In this document: piece by piece, positions 9,208-18,505 of the stretch | How the letters are laid out: each line of letters begins with the position of its first letter | Numbering within the stretch: the stretch's first letter is position 1 | The notes under the pieces: model-generated | Told to the model about the DNA's origin: nothing | The model's input: the letters and a program-made list of their open reading frames with translations, nothing else | Database searches by the model: none | Made by a program: the position numbers and the translations under genes | Source of the DNA: Coprousia sp963931435 | Lineage (GTDB): Bacteria; Actinomycetota; Coriobacteriia; Coriobacteriales; Coriobacteriaceae | NCBI GenBank assembly: GCA_963931435.1 | Contig: OZ007012.1 | Location: 1,364,001-1,428,000 of the forward strand | Direction of reading: 5' to 3' | DNA length: 64,000 bases

Positions 9208-10239
9208 CTAATTGAATTTGAAAATCTTCTGCGCCGCGCGATACAGCCCGATGGACACCTTCTCGCCCACCGGTGTCGGCAGGTTGGTCCAGAAGCCCAG
9301 AAGGCCCCAGCGCGCGTGATGGTACATCTTCTTGTCGAACGCCTTGAGCTCGGCCCAGATCTTGATGACCTCGTCCACCTTGGACTTGTCATGGGCGAGC
9401 TTGGAGAAGATGGAGCACACGACCATCATCATGGTGAAGTAGCCCATCATGCAGGAAGCGAGCGGCTTCTCCTCGATGTCGTCGTAGAGATGATAGGCCT
9501 TCATCATGATGCGCGTGATACGGAACTGCTGATCGATGCGCTTGACCATCGTCGACTCGTTGACGCTCTGCCCCTCGCGACCGATGAAATAGCGGTAGAG
9601 GTCGATATCGGCATAGTAGAGCGTCTTGCAGCGCGGCAGCGGCACGTAGGCGTAGATGTTGTCCACGTAGAAGGTGTGCGGCGGCAGCGGCAGGTCGCCG
9701 GCACGCAGCACGTCGGTGCGGTAGCACAGGCTGTGCATGAGCAGATGCTGGTCGGGGCGGAAATAGCCCACGTCGTTCCAGGAGATGATCTTCTTGCGCG
9801 GGATGGCGAAGCGGTAATCGATCGTGGTGTGCGTGCCCTCGTGCACCTTCTCGTACACGTAGTTGGAGATGAAGAGGTCCACGCGCAAATCGCGCTCCAC
9901 GAATCCGCGCAGGATCGAGAGCATGGTGCCGAGCGCCGAGGCGTCGAGCCAGTCATCGGAGTCGACGACCTTGTAGTAGACGCCCGTCGCCTCGCGCAGG
10001 CCCGTGAGCACCGCCGTGCCATGGCCGCCGTTCTCTTGGTGCACGGCGCGGATGAGGCCGGGGTAGCGCAGGGCCCACTCGTCGGCCTTGGCAGGAGTCT
10101 CATCCTTCGAGCCATCGTCCACGATGATGATCTCGATATCGGGGGCGTAGCCGCTGCCCTCGAGGATCGAGGTGATGCAGCGGTCCATGTCGGCAGCAGA
10201 GTTGTAGCAGGGTATGCCGAAGGTTGCGATCTTGAACAT
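9208..10239 (-). CDS. Family 2 glycosyltransferase
   Basis: GT-A fold inverting glycosyltransferase of 343 residues that would transfer an activated sugar to an acceptor at the cytoplasmic membrane face. Motifs: FGIPCYNSAADMDRCITSIL at the N-terminus, IIIVDDGSKDET, and the metal-binding DxD-type SDDW. The start is uncertain: the ATG at 10239 (MFKIATFGIPCYN) gives a family-like N-terminus and avoids overlap with glf, but no start here has a good ribosome site; 10260 and 10278 overlap glf. It lies 13 bases after glf on the same strand, so a role in galactofuranose-containing glycan synthesis is a reasonable inference. Confidence 0.88.
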   Translation of the reverse strand: MFKIATFGIPCYNSAADMDRCITSILEGSGYAPDIEIIIVDDGSKDETPAKADEWALRYPGLIRAVHQENGGHGTAVLTGLREATGVYYKVVDSDDWLDASALGTMLSILRGFVERDLRVDLFISNYVYEKVHEGTHTTIDYRFAIPRKKIISWNDVGYFRPDQHLLMHSLCYRTDVLRAGDLPLPPHTFYVDNIYAYVPLPRCKTLYYADIDLYRYFIGREGQSVNESTMVKRIDQQFRITRIMMKAYHLYDDIEEKPLASCMMGYFTMMMVVCSIFSKLAHDKSKVDEVIKIWAELKAFDKKMYHHARWGLLGFWTNLPTPVGEKVSIGLYRAAQKIFKFN

Positions 10240-10252
10240 GGTTTGCGTGGGG

Positions 10253-11455
10253 CTAGGCATGGCAGGCGATAATCTCATCGGACAGATCGAGGGCGGAAGC
10301 GGTCACGGCATCCATGTCGTAGTAGCGGTACTCCGCCAGGCGCCCGACGGGATGGAAGTTGGTCAGGTTCTGGACGCGCTCGAGGTAGCGCTCGTACAGC
10401 TCGCGATTCTTGGGATCGATGATGGCGTAGTAGGGCGTCTGGCCGCTACCGGGCTCGTAGGCGTGGCTGTACTCCTTCATGATGGTGGTCTTGCCCGGTA
10501 CCACCTGGCCGGTCATGTTCTTGAACTCGGTGATGCGCGTGTAGTCCTCGCTCGTGGTGTAGTTGACCGTGCCCACGGGCTGGAACTGATCGACGTCGAG
10601 GGTCTCGAACACCATGTCGAGCGTGCGGTACGGCAGCGCCCCCAGGTCGAGGCCGAAGAGCTCGTCGAGCGGGCCGGTGTAGACGATCTCGCCGCCGTAC
10701 ACCTTGCCGCAGACCTTGACGTTGGTGTCGGTGATCTCGAAGATGTCGCGGGCATCGACGTTCACGAACACGTCGATGAGGTCGTGGTCGAGCATGTGCT
10801 CGAAGAGCTTGGTGTAGCCCTCCGCCGGCATGCCCTGGAAGGGCGCCTGCGGGAAGTAGCGGTCGTCATCGCCGATGAAGACGGGCACGCGCCCGGTGAC
10901 GGAGGGATCGATCTCGTCGGGCGTCTGGCCCCACTGCTTCATGGTGTAGTAGAGGAAGACGTTCTCGTAGACGTAGTCGGCGACCTCCTGCAGGTCGGGG
11001 TCGTTCTTCTTGCGGAGCTCCATGATCGGGACCTTCTTGTTCTCGCCGAAGGTCTCGATGAGCTTCTGGTAGAGGGCCTCGCCGCGCTCTTCGCCGAAGG
11101 CGAGCTTGAGTGAGGTGTGGTTGAAGGGCACCGGCATGAGCGTGCCGTGGATGTTGGCGAGCACCTTGTGCTGGTAATCGGTCCACTTGGTGAAGCGCGA
11201 GAGGAAGTTGTGCACGCGCTCGTCGAAGGTGTGGTAGATGTGCGGACCGAACTCGTGGATCAGGATACCGGCGTTATCCAGGCGATCGTAGGCGTTCCCG
11301 GCGATGTGGGAGCGGCGCTCGAGCACCGCGACCCTGAATCCCGCGCTCTCGGCGAGCCGGCGCGCGCAGACGGAGCCCGCGTAACCGGCACCGACCACGA
11401 TCATGTCGTAGGAATCAGGATTGAAGGACTCGGGCAGTCCAGATGCGATATCCAT
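10253..11455 (-). CDS. glf: UDP-galactopyranose mutase
   Basis: FAD flavoenzyme converting UDP-galactopyranose to UDP-galactofuranose. The 400-residue product has the N-terminal dinucleotide fold IVVGAGYAGSVCARRLAE, the RRSHIAGNAYD block, the GPHIYHT motif, and the C-terminal EYSHAYEPG and HPVGRLAEYRYYDMD motifs of the family. The ATG at 11455 has GAGGAG about 6 bases upstream. A downstream GT2 gene is nearly contiguous. Transcription is likely from a divergent promoter shared with pta (11534-11558). Confidence 0.96.
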   Translation of the reverse strand: MDIASGLPESFNPDSYDMIVVGAGYAGSVCARRLAESAGFRVAVLERRSHIAGNAYDRLDNAGILIHEFGPHIYHTFDERVHNFLSRFTKWTDYQHKVLANIHGTLMPVPFNHTSLKLAFGEERGEALYQKLIETFGENKKVPIMELRKKNDPDLQEVADYVYENVFLYYTMKQWGQTPDEIDPSVTGRVPVFIGDDDRYFPQAPFQGMPAEGYTKLFEHMLDHDLIDVFVNVDARDIFEITDTNVKVCGKVYGGEIVYTGPLDELFGLDLGALPYRTLDMVFETLDVDQFQPVGTVNYTTSEDYTRITEFKNMTGQVVPGKTTIMKEYSHAYEPGSGQTPYYAIIDPKNRELYERYLERVQNLTNFHPVGRLAEYRYYDMDAVTASALDLSDEIIACHA

Positions 11456-11533
11456 CGATACTCCTCACGAGGTCCCGGACGTCCGGGCGCCTCATCCTCG
11501 TTTCCCGACCACATGGGCCGAATAGCTAGAGCG

Positions 11534-11558
11534 ATTATAGCGCTCGGCGCACTATAAT
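11534..11558. promoter_or_regulatory. Overlapping divergent -10 elements (glf / pta)
   Basis: A near-perfect 25-bp palindrome carries TATAAT at 11553-11558 reading right (pta) and, on the minus strand, TATAAT at 11538-11533 approximately reading left (glf). Each promoter's -35 zone falls on the other's -10, so RNA polymerase could probably use only one direction at a time. Leader to pta is about 105 bases, to glf about 70. Confidence 0.55.
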
Positions 11559-11668
11559 ATGAAACGCCACACAAGGAATGCTCAACATGGGACCGGGGTG
11601 GACGGAGGCGCCGCAGCAAGCCGCCGGCGCCGCGGCGGACATGGTGAGCGCGTCTGCAAGGAGCTTAC

Positions 11669-12655
11669 ATGAGCGACTTTCTAACCCGCATGAAGGACGC
11701 CGCCAAGGCGGACAAGAAGACCATCGTCCTTCCCGAGGGCGAGGATCCGCGCACCATCGAGGCAGCCAAGGCCATCATCGAGGAGGGCCTGGCCAACCTC
11801 GTCATCCTGGGCGATCCCGCCAAGATCGACGTCCCCGGCGCCCAGGTGATCGATCCCACGAGCCCCACCGCGCCCAAGCATGAAGCCTACGCCCAGAAGT
11901 TCGCCGAGCTCCGCGCCAAGAAGGGCGTCACCATCGAGCAGGCCCGCGCCCAGATGATGGACGCCACCTACTACGGCACCATGATGGTCAAGATGGGCGA
12001 CGCCGACGGCCTGGTATCGGGCGCCTGCCACTCCACCGCCAACACGCTGCGCCCCGCCCTGCAGATCCTGAAGACGGCCCCGGGCACCAAGCTCGTCAGC
12101 GCCTTCATGGTCATGTGCACCCAGACGCCCGAGTTCGGCGCCGACGGCACGCTCGTCTTCGCCGACTGCGGCCTCAACATCGATCCCACCTCCGACGAGC
12201 TCTCCGAGATCGCCATCGCCTCGGCCAACTCGTTCAAGACCTTCATGGGCGATGTCGAGCCCAAGGTCGCCATGCTCTCCTACTCCACCATGGGCTCCGC
12301 CGGCGGCGACACCGCCAAGAAGGTCCAGGAGGCCACCAAGTTCGCCAAGGAGAAGGCCCCCGAGCTCGCCATCGACGGCGACCTGCAGCTCGACGCCGCC
12401 ATCGTTCCCGAGGTCGCGAGCCTGAAGGCCCCCGAGTCGACCGTGGCGGGCCATGCCAACGTGCTCGTGTTCCCCAATCTTGAGACCGGCAACATCGGCT
12501 ACAAGCTCGTGCAGCGCTTCGGGCGCGCCGAGGCCTACGGCCCCATCCTCCAGGGCATCGCCAAGCCGGTGAACGACCTCTCGCGCGGCTGCGTGGCCTC
12601 CGACATCGTGGGCGTCGTCGCCATCACCGCCGTCCAGGCCCAGATGGCTGAGTAG
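11669..12655 (+). CDS. pta: Phosphate acetyltransferase
   Basis: Interconverts acetyl-CoA and acetyl phosphate, first step of the acetate-forming, ATP-yielding branch. The 328-residue product is the short (catalytic-domain only) form: TIVLPEGEDPRTIEAAK at the N-terminus, ATYYGTMMVKMGDADGLVSG, MLSYSTMGSAGG, and ANVLVFPNLETGNIGYKL plus GPILQGIAKPVNDLSRGC at the C-terminus. The ATG at 11669 has AAGGAG seven bases upstream. ackA lies next to it in convergent orientation. Confidence 0.96.
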   Translation: MSDFLTRMKDAAKADKKTIVLPEGEDPRTIEAAKAIIEEGLANLVILGDPAKIDVPGAQVIDPTSPTAPKHEAYAQKFAELRAKKGVTIEQARAQMMDATYYGTMMVKMGDADGLVSGACHSTANTLRPALQILKTAPGTKLVSAFMVMCTQTPEFGADGTLVFADCGLNIDPTSDELSEIAIASANSFKTFMGDVEPKVAMLSYSTMGSAGGDTAKKVQEATKFAKEKAPELAIDGDLQLDAAIVPEVASLKAPESTVAGHANVLVFPNLETGNIGYKLVQRFGRAEAYGPILQGIAKPVNDLSRGCVASDIVGVVAITAVQAQMAE

Positions 12656-12690
12656 CGGCGGCTCGTCGCCAGAACCCCTGGATCCGCCTG

Positions 12691-12759
12691 CCCCGGAGGA
12701 CCCCCGCAGACCCGGCGCCGCGCGCCCGGAACCAGCGGAGAACCCTCCGGGGCTTTTTG
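12691..12759 (+). terminator. Terminator after pta
   Basis: CCCCGGAGG (12691-12699) pairs with CCTCCGGGG (12744-12752) around a 44-base loop, followed directly by CTTTTTG. It lies about 35 bases after the pta stop. The long loop may fold further. Confidence 0.55.
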
Positions 12760-12822
12760 ATGCGCGGCATCACTGGCGCCGGCGCTGAAACCCCGTCACC
12801 CAGCCGAGCATGCGGGTTGCAC

Positions 12823-12864
12823 GAAAAGCCTCCCCCTCCCGTACCGTCACGGAAGGGGGAGGCT
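12823..12864 (-). terminator. Terminator after ackA
   Basis: Perfect 11-bp stem AGCCTCCCCCT (12827-12837 with 12854-12864). Read on the minus strand the stem is followed by TTTTCG, fitting termination of ackA 80 bases after its stop. Confidence 0.75.
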
Positions 12865-12940
12865 CGTTTCAACGTCTCAAAACAGACGCGCTGCACGCGG
12901 TCGGCGCAGCAACCGCACACACGGCGATAGATGCCCGGGG

Positions 12941-14107
12941 CTAGCCGAGCAGGGCCTCGACGTCAAGGGCGATCATGTACTCCTCGTTGGTGGGCGCCAC
13001 GAGCACCTTGACGGTGGAATCGGGCGTGGAGATGACGCGCGGATCGTCGGAGCTCACGGCGTTGAGCTCGGGATCGACCTTCACACCGAGCCAGCCCAGG
13101 CGCTCGCAGATGGCGGCGCGGATCTCGTCGGAGTTCTCTCCGATGCCCGCGGTGAACGCCATGGTGTCCATGCCCTCCATCGAGGCGGCCATCTCGGCGA
13201 TGAGCTGGGAGGCGCGGTAGTTGAACATGTCGAGCGCCATCTGGCAGTTGGCGTCGCCGGCGGCAGCGCCCTCGCGCACGTCGCGCGAGTCGCTCGAGAC
13301 GCCGGAGACGGCGAGCAGGCCGGACTGCTTGTTCATCATGGTGTCGATCTCGTCGATGGAGTATCCGCCCACGCGGCTGAGGTAGAACACCGTAGCCGGA
13401 TCGATGGTGCCGGTGCGGGTGCCCATGATGAGGCCGTCGAGCGGGGTCAGGCCCATCGTGGTGTCCATGCAGCGGCCGTCCTCGATGGCGCACAGCGAGG
13501 CACCGGAGCCCAGATGGCAGCTCACGAGCTTGTGCGTCTCATGGTTGGTGAACTCATCGACGGTGCGCCAGATGAAGCGGTGGCTCGTGCCATGGGCGCC
13601 GTACTTGCGCACGTGGTACTTGTCCACCACGTCGCGCGGCAGGGCGTAGCGCCAGGCGCGCTCGGGCATGTTGTAGTGGAACGCGGTGTCGGGGACGATC
13701 ACGTTGCCCAGCTCGGGGAACATGTCGCGGCAGATCTCGATGACGTCGGCCTCGGCGTAGTTGTGCAGCGGCGCCAGCGGGGCGACCTCGCGCACCTGGG
13801 CGAGCGTCTCGTCGGTGACCACGGCGGACTCGGGGAAGTACCAGCCGCCCTGCACCACGCGGTGGCCGATGCCCTCGACCGGGGCGTCGACGCCCTTCAG
13901 CAGCTCGAAGACGTGCTTGACGGCGGTGCGGTGATCGGGGAGCTCGACCTCGAGGCGGCCCTTCTCGCCATTCAGCGTGTAGCCGATAAACGAGTCATCG
14001 ATGCCGATGCGCTCGCAGTTACCCTTGGCGAAGACCTCGCGCGTCTGGGTGTCGAGCAGCTGGAACTTGAGGCTCGAGCTACCGGCGTTGATAACGAGAA
14101 CGTTCAT
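12941..14107 (-). CDS. ackA: Acetate kinase
   Basis: Converts acetyl phosphate and ADP to acetate and ATP. The 388-residue product shows the ASKHA fold signatures: MNVLVINAGSSSLKFQL at the N-terminus, GIGHRVVQGGW, PDTAFHYNMPERAWRYALP, YGAHGTSHRFIW, SCHLGSGASLCAIEDGRCMDT and GGIGENSDEIR-type C-terminal block (TAGIGENSDEIR). The ATG at 14107 is preceded by AAGGAG. It lies 65 bases downstream of the HIT gene on the same strand, and convergent to pta. Confidence 0.96.
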   Translation of the reverse strand: MNVLVINAGSSSLKFQLLDTQTREVFAKGNCERIGIDDSFIGYTLNGEKGRLEVELPDHRTAVKHVFELLKGVDAPVEGIGHRVVQGGWYFPESAVVTDETLAQVREVAPLAPLHNYAEADVIEICRDMFPELGNVIVPDTAFHYNMPERAWRYALPRDVVDKYHVRKYGAHGTSHRFIWRTVDEFTNHETHKLVSCHLGSGASLCAIEDGRCMDTTMGLTPLDGLIMGTRTGTIDPATVFYLSRVGGYSIDEIDTMMNKQSGLLAVSGVSSDSRDVREGAAAGDANCQMALDMFNYRASQLIAEMAASMEGMDTMAFTAGIGENSDEIRAAICERLGWLGVKVDPELNAVSSDDPRVISTPDSTVKVLVAPTNEEYMIALDVEALLG

Positions 14108-14172
14108 GGCACTCCTTTTTGTCCTGGGCGGCGCGGGGCCGCATCCTGCACATAGCTAGGCTAATGATACTC

Positions 14173-14517
14173 CTAATCCGCCTGTATAAGACCCTCGCCG
14201 AGCGGGCGTCCGCCGAGCACGTGCATGTGGAAGTGCTTGACCGTCTGGCCCGCGTCGGCACCGGTGTTGGTGATGACGCGGAAGCCCGCATCGAGCCCCT
14301 TGGCGCGCGCCACCTCACCCACCGCATGCACCATGGCGGCGAGCACCTCGGCCGGGACGTCGTCGATGATGCTGTCGAAATGCTGCTTGGGGATGACGAG
14401 CGTGTGCACCGGCGCCTGGGGATTGAGGTCGTCGAAGGCGATGACCAGATCGTCCTCGTACACGATGGTCGAGGGGATCTCGTGGGCGGCGATCTTGCAG
14501 AAGATGCAATCGGACAT
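14173..14517 (-). CDS. HIT family nucleotide hydrolase/transferase (HinT type)
   Basis: 114-residue HIT protein, probably a purine nucleoside phosphoramidase. It has CIFCKIAAHEIPS at the N-terminus (with two zinc-type Cys), AFDDLNPQAPVHTLVIPK, and the histidine triad in KHFHMHVLGG near the C-terminus. The ATG at 14517 has GGGAGGA at good spacing. It begins nine bases after xseB, so it is likely in one operon with xseA and xseB. Confidence 0.93.
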   Translation of the reverse strand: MSDCIFCKIAAHEIPSTIVYEDDLVIAFDDLNPQAPVHTLVIPKQHFDSIIDDVPAEVLAAMVHAVGEVARAKGLDAGFRVITNTGADAGQTVKHFHMHVLGGRPLGEGLIQAD

Positions 14518-14526
14518 GGTTCCTCC

Positions 14527-14793
14527 CTAGATGCTCAGGTCGTTCGAGGTGGCGGCGGCTTCGCCCGCGACGAGCTCGCTGGTGCCGTCGGCGTTCTGCA
14601 CGAGCACCTTCACCTGCTGCTCGGCCTTGTCCAGGCGCTCATGCAGGCTGCGGATGAGCTCGACGCCGCGCGTGTAGGTCGTGAGCGAGTCCTCCAGCTC
14701 CATGTCGCCGGACTCGAGCGCGCGCACGATGCGCTCCAGCTCCTGCGAGGCCTCCTTGTAGGTGAGGTCCTCGATCTTCTTCATCTCGGCCAT
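14527..14793 (-). CDS. xseB: Exodeoxyribonuclease VII small subunit
   Basis: 88-residue small subunit that assembles around XseA to form the single-strand-specific, bidirectional exonuclease VII. The core LTYKEASQELERIVRALES, followed by LEDSLTTYTRGVELI, is diagnostic. It starts 3 bases after the xseA stop; AAGGAA lies upstream of the ATG. The C-terminal 25 residues are not conserved. Confidence 0.93.
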   Translation of the reverse strand: MAEMKKIEDLTYKEASQELERIVRALESGDMELEDSLTTYTRGVELIRSLHERLDKAEQQVKVLVQNADGTSELVAGEAAATSNDLSI

Positions 14794-14796
14794 CTT

Positions 14797-16320
14797 CTAT
14801 TCCTTCCTGATGCCGGGCCCGGGTTGCGGGCCGCCTTGTAGATGAAAGGGGTCGCCGGAGGCGTCCGCCCCCTCGACCGTCCCCCAGACCGCGCCGTCGG
14901 CGAACGCCACGCGCAGGGCGTCGCCCGCGGCGAACGAGGCCGCGCTCGTCGCCACCGACCCGTTGCGGTAGGCGATGCCGTAGCCGCGGCCGAGCACCTT
15001 GAGCGGCGAGAGCGCGTCGAGCGCCGCCGCGCGGGCGCCGAGGACGGAGCGCCGGCCCTCGACGAGCCCGATGCCGGACGCCTCGAGGCGGCGCGCAGCG
15101 AGATCGAGCTCGTGGCGGCGCTCCGCGAGCATCGCGGCGGGCGCTGGCAGGGTGAGCACGAGACGGGAGAGCGCCTCGCGGAGACGCTCGAGCACGCGGT
15201 CCTGCGCCGCGACGAGGCGGTCGGCGGTCTGCTCCAGGTCGCGGGCGCGGTCGCGCACGAGCGCATCGGGGTGGGTGAGGCACGGCCTCGCGGCGAGGGC
15301 GTCGAGGCGCTCCCGCGCGCGGTGCAGGCGGGCATCCATCGCGGCGACGAGCCGGTCGCTGCGAGCGTCGAGCAGCGCCGCGAGATCGGATGCGGCCGGC
15401 GCCACCGACTCCGCCGCCGCGGTGGGGGTCGAGCAGCGGCGGTCGCTCACCATGTCGCAGATCGAGGTATCGGGCTCGTGCCCGATGCCCGTCACCACGG
15501 GCACGGGCGAGGCCGCCACGGCACGGGCGAGCGCCTCGTCGTTGAAGGTCATGAGATCCTCGAAGGAGCCTCCGCCGCGCACGAGCAGGATGCAGTCGGG
15601 AGCGGGATCGAGTGCGGCGGCACGGCCGAGCGCGGCGATGAGCTCGGCCTCGGCACCCTCGCCCTGCACCTTGGACCCCACGCAGACGAGCTCGACGAGG
15701 GGGTTGCGGCGCCGGAGCGTGCGCTTGACGTCGTCGATGACGGCGCCGGAGAGCGAGGTGACCACCGCGACCCGCGTGCAGAACGCCGGGATGGGCCGCT
15801 TGCGCGCCTCGTCCATGAGGCCCTCGCGGCGGAGCTTCTCGGCGAGCGCCGCGACCTGCTGGCGGAGCAGCCCCTCTCCCACCGGCTCGAAGCGCGAGAT
15901 CTGGAAGCTCATCTTGCCGGTGCGCTGGTAGACGGAGAACTTGCCGGTGAAGCGCATCTTGAGGCCGTTGCGCAGCTCGTAGGGGCTCGCCTTGTAGGTG
16001 CCGCCCCAGATGATGCACTCCATCGAGCTGGACTCGTCCTTGACCTGGAAGTAGCAGTGCCCGCGCGCCCCGTAGGGCCCGCGGAACCCCGAAACCTCGC
16101 CGAGCACGGTGATGGCGGGCAGCGCGTCAAGCGTGCCCGAGGCGAGCTGCACCGCCTGCGTGACGGAAAGCGGTCCGTCGCCCTCTCCACCCGGCGCCTC
16201 CACGCCCTCGCGCGCCTCCACCGGACCGGCCGGGACGCCTTGCTCCCAGGGCAGCGAGCCGCCCGCGCGGCCGCGTGCGCCGAAATACGCCGTGCCGCCC
16301 GTCAGATTCCATCCCGTCAT
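14797..16320 (-). CDS. xseA: Exodeoxyribonuclease VII large subunit
   Basis: Catalytic subunit of exonuclease VII, 507 residues. After a 45-residue Gly-rich N-terminal extension comes the OB-fold (LSVTQAVQLASGTLDAL, ITVLGEVSGF, GHCYFQVKD), then the nuclease core with RVAVVTSLSGAVIDDV, ILLVRGGGSFEDLMTFN and VVTGIGHEPDTSICDMVSDRR, a coiled-coil region, and the C-terminal VLGRGYGI segment. The ATG at 16320 has AGGGGG six bases upstream; upstream in-frame starts lack one and the 40 residues before it do not look coding. Cotranscribed with xseB. Confidence 0.94.
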   Translation of the reverse strand: MTGWNLTGGTAYFGARGRAGGSLPWEQGVPAGPVEAREGVEAPGGEGDGPLSVTQAVQLASGTLDALPAITVLGEVSGFRGPYGARGHCYFQVKDESSSMECIIWGGTYKASPYELRNGLKMRFTGKFSVYQRTGKMSFQISRFEPVGEGLLRQQVAALAEKLRREGLMDEARKRPIPAFCTRVAVVTSLSGAVIDDVKRTLRRRNPLVELVCVGSKVQGEGAEAELIAALGRAAALDPAPDCILLVRGGGSFEDLMTFNDEALARAVAASPVPVVTGIGHEPDTSICDMVSDRRCSTPTAAAESVAPAASDLAALLDARSDRLVAAMDARLHRARERLDALAARPCLTHPDALVRDRARDLEQTADRLVAAQDRVLERLREALSRLVLTLPAPAAMLAERRHELDLAARRLEASGIGLVEGRRSVLGARAAALDALSPLKVLGRGYGIAYRNGSVATSAASFAAGDALRVAFADGAVWGTVEGADASGDPFHLQGGPQPGPGIRKE

Positions 16321-16488
16321 AGGTTCCCCCTGAACCGTATCCATCTTCTCTGAAAACAAGTCTAGCGTGTCGTGCGGACAAAAGGGTCGCCCCTCGTCCG
16401 AGGCGGCACGCGCGCGCCGACGGCACCCTCCGCGCACGGGCCGACCGGCGGGACATGCCGCCCGAGCCGCGCCCCGGCGCGGGGCGCA

Positions 16489-17193
16489 CTACTCCTCGCG
16501 CGAGCCGCGCGTGCGGGCGAGCAGGTAGAGCAGCTGCAGGATCGAGGTGAGCGCCGCCGCCACGTAGGTGAGCGCCGCGGCGGTGAGCACCTGGCGGGCG
16601 CCGCGCACCTGCGCCTCGCTCATGCCCGACGCGCGGATGTAGGCCACTGCGCGGCGGGACGCGTCGAACTCGACCGGGAGCGTGACGAGCTGGAACAGAA
16701 CCGAGAACGCGAACAGGACGATGGCGAGCGTCGTGAGCCCGGCGAGGTTCATCATCACGCCCAGGAGGAACACGAGCATCCAGGCGTTCTGGGCGAGGTT
16801 CACCACCGGGACGAGCGCCTGGCGCGCGCGGAAGAAGGCGTATCCCTGGGCGCGCTGCACGGCGTGGCCCGCCTCGTGGCAGGCCACCGCCACGCTCGCC
16901 ACCGAGCCCCCGGAGCGGTTCTCGCCCGAGAGGTAGAGGTTGTCATCGCGCGGATCGTAGTGGTCGGTCAGGTGCCCCGGCGTCGAGCGGATGCCCACCC
17001 GCCCGCAGCCGTAGGCATCGAGCATGCTGCGCGCCACCGCGGCGCCCGAGGCGCCGTCCGAGCGCACGCGCGACCATTTGCGATAGGTCGCGTCGATGTA
17101 GCCCTGCGTCGCCAGCCCGAGCACGAGCGAGATGATCACCAGCAGAAGATAGGCCGGGTCCACGCCCCAGCCGTAACCGTAGTAGAAAGGCAT
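16489..17193 (-). CDS. Neutral zinc metallopeptidase, YugP-like membrane protein
   Basis: 234-residue membrane peptidase of the YugP (zinc_peptidase_2) family. An N-terminal membrane segment (YLLLVIISLVLGLATQG) is followed by the zinc-binding HEAGH in AVACHEAGHAVQRAQGY, and then three hydrophobic segments (about residues 130-220). The ATG at 17193 begins MPFYYGYGWG, a family-typical start, with GGAGG four bases away; the frame is open far upstream only because it overlaps the rnd region. Physiological substrate unknown. 80 bases downstream of rnd on the same strand. Confidence 0.9.
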   Translation of the reverse strand: MPFYYGYGWGVDPAYLLLVIISLVLGLATQGYIDATYRKWSRVRSDGASGAAVARSMLDAYGCGRVGIRSTPGHLTDHYDPRDDNLYLSGENRSGGSVASVAVACHEAGHAVQRAQGYAFFRARQALVPVVNLAQNAWMLVFLLGVMMNLAGLTTLAIVLFAFSVLFQLVTLPVEFDASRRAVAYIRASGMSEAQVRGARQVLTAAALTYVAAALTSILQLLYLLARTRGSREE

Positions 17194-17273
17194 GCCGCCT
17201 CCGCCCCTTCCCGTGAAAGCCCTCAAGGTCCGGCGGGATCGCCGGGCAGCACACCTTGTACCCGCGGCGCTGC

Positions 17274-18410
17274 CTAGAGAATCTCGACGCGCCGATCCTT
17301 CACGGTAAGGCCCATGTTGCCGGCGAGCAGATCGTCCAGGCGCGTGCCCACCAGCTCGAACCGCCAGCCCTCGCGCAGGGCGCTGCGCTCGGGATGGTCG
17401 ATGTAGTCCAGCAGGTCGTCGCGCGAGGCGATCATGGCCGTCGCCACGCCCGAGCGCTCGGAGACGAGGCGTATGAGCGCGTACATGAGGTCGCAGACGC
17501 TGTCGGTCTCGGCCGAGGGGGTCTTGCGGGCGTGGTGCACGGGCGGCAGGCGATCGGGCGGGCAGCGCCGGCCGCGGTCGATGGCCACGAGCGCCGCGGC
17601 GACATCGTTTTCCGAGAGCTGCTCGGTGCCCCGGATGCTGCGGAAGTCGTCCACGGTGCGCGGGGCGCGGCGGGAGAGCGCCACCAGCACCTCGTCGGAC
17701 ATGACCCATTTGCGCGGGATGTCGCAGCGCTCGGCGCGGCCCTCGCGCCACGCCGCCAGCTCGCGCGCGACCGCCATCTGGCGGCGCGTGAGCGAGGTGA
17801 TGCGCTTGACGCGCTTGTACGCCTCGCGGCGGTCGGTCTGGTAGTGCGCGAGCGACGCCAAGGGGCGCGTCTCATCGAGCACCCACGAGAGGCGGCCGAG
17901 CTCGGCGAGCCGCGCGCGCATGGCGCCGTAGGCGCGGATGAGGTAGCGGACGTCGTCCAGGGCGTACTCGACCTGGCTCTCCGTGAGCGGGCGACGCGAC
18001 CAATCGGTCAGCGACTCGCTCTTGGGAAGCGTCACCCCGCAGAAGGCGTGCACGAGCCCGTTGTAGGAGATCTGCAGGCGCTCGCCCAGGAACGCCGCGG
18101 CGACCTGCGTGTCGAAGATCGGGGCGGGAAGCGCCCCCAGCGTGCCCAGGAGCACCTCCATGTCCTGCGAGCAGGCATGGAAGACCTTGATGACGGCCGG
18201 GTCGCTGAGGAGCCCGGCGAGGGGCGCGAGGTCGTCGAGCGCCAGGGGGTCGATGGCCACGACCTCGCCGGCCGGCGTCGCCACCTGTACCAGGCAGAGC
18301 CGGGGGTGGAAGGTGCGCTCGCGCAAAAACTCGGTGTCGACGGCGACGGCATCGAAGCCGCGCGCCCGCGCGCAGAACGCTGCGAGCTCGCTCTCTGTGG
18401 AAATAATCAT
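17274..18410 (-). CDS. rnd: Ribonuclease D
   Basis: 3'-to-5' exoribonuclease for tRNA and small-RNA maturation. The 378-residue product has the DEDD exonuclease fold: VAVDTEFLRERTF (Exo I), VFHACSQDMEVL (Exo II), and YALDDVRYLIRAY (Exo III), followed by an HRDC domain around residues 200-290 (RRQMAVARELAAWREGRAE, PRKWVMSDEVL). The ATG at 18410 is supported by the family N-terminus (MIISTESELAAFC); its ribosome site (AAGG) is weak and distant. Confidence 0.92.
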   Translation of the reverse strand: MIISTESELAAFCARARGFDAVAVDTEFLRERTFHPRLCLVQVATPAGEVVAIDPLALDDLAPLAGLLSDPAVIKVFHACSQDMEVLLGTLGALPAPIFDTQVAAAFLGERLQISYNGLVHAFCGVTLPKSESLTDWSRRPLTESQVEYALDDVRYLIRAYGAMRARLAELGRLSWVLDETRPLASLAHYQTDRREAYKRVKRITSLTRRQMAVARELAAWREGRAERCDIPRKWVMSDEVLVALSRRAPRTVDDFRSIRGTEQLSENDVAAALVAIDRGRRCPPDRLPPVHHARKTPSAETDSVCDLMYALIRLVSERSGVATAMIASRDDLLDYIDHPERSALREGWRFELVGTRLDDLLAGNMGLTVKDRRVEIL

Positions 18411-18505
18411 GTTATCGCATACCTTGGTTACTCAGGCCGGACGCACGGGTAGAAACGTATCCATGTAACTATACTCGCCTATCCTTGGAACAGAAAGCCG
18501 TGACC

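Noticed and set aside
12941..14155. Plus-strand ORFs antisense to ackA
   Set aside because: ackA is unambiguous on the other strand with ribosome site and complete motifs.
16489..17751. 420-codon version of the zinc metallopeptidase
   Set aside because: The first 186 codons overlap rnd on the same strand in another frame; the natural start is ATG 17193.
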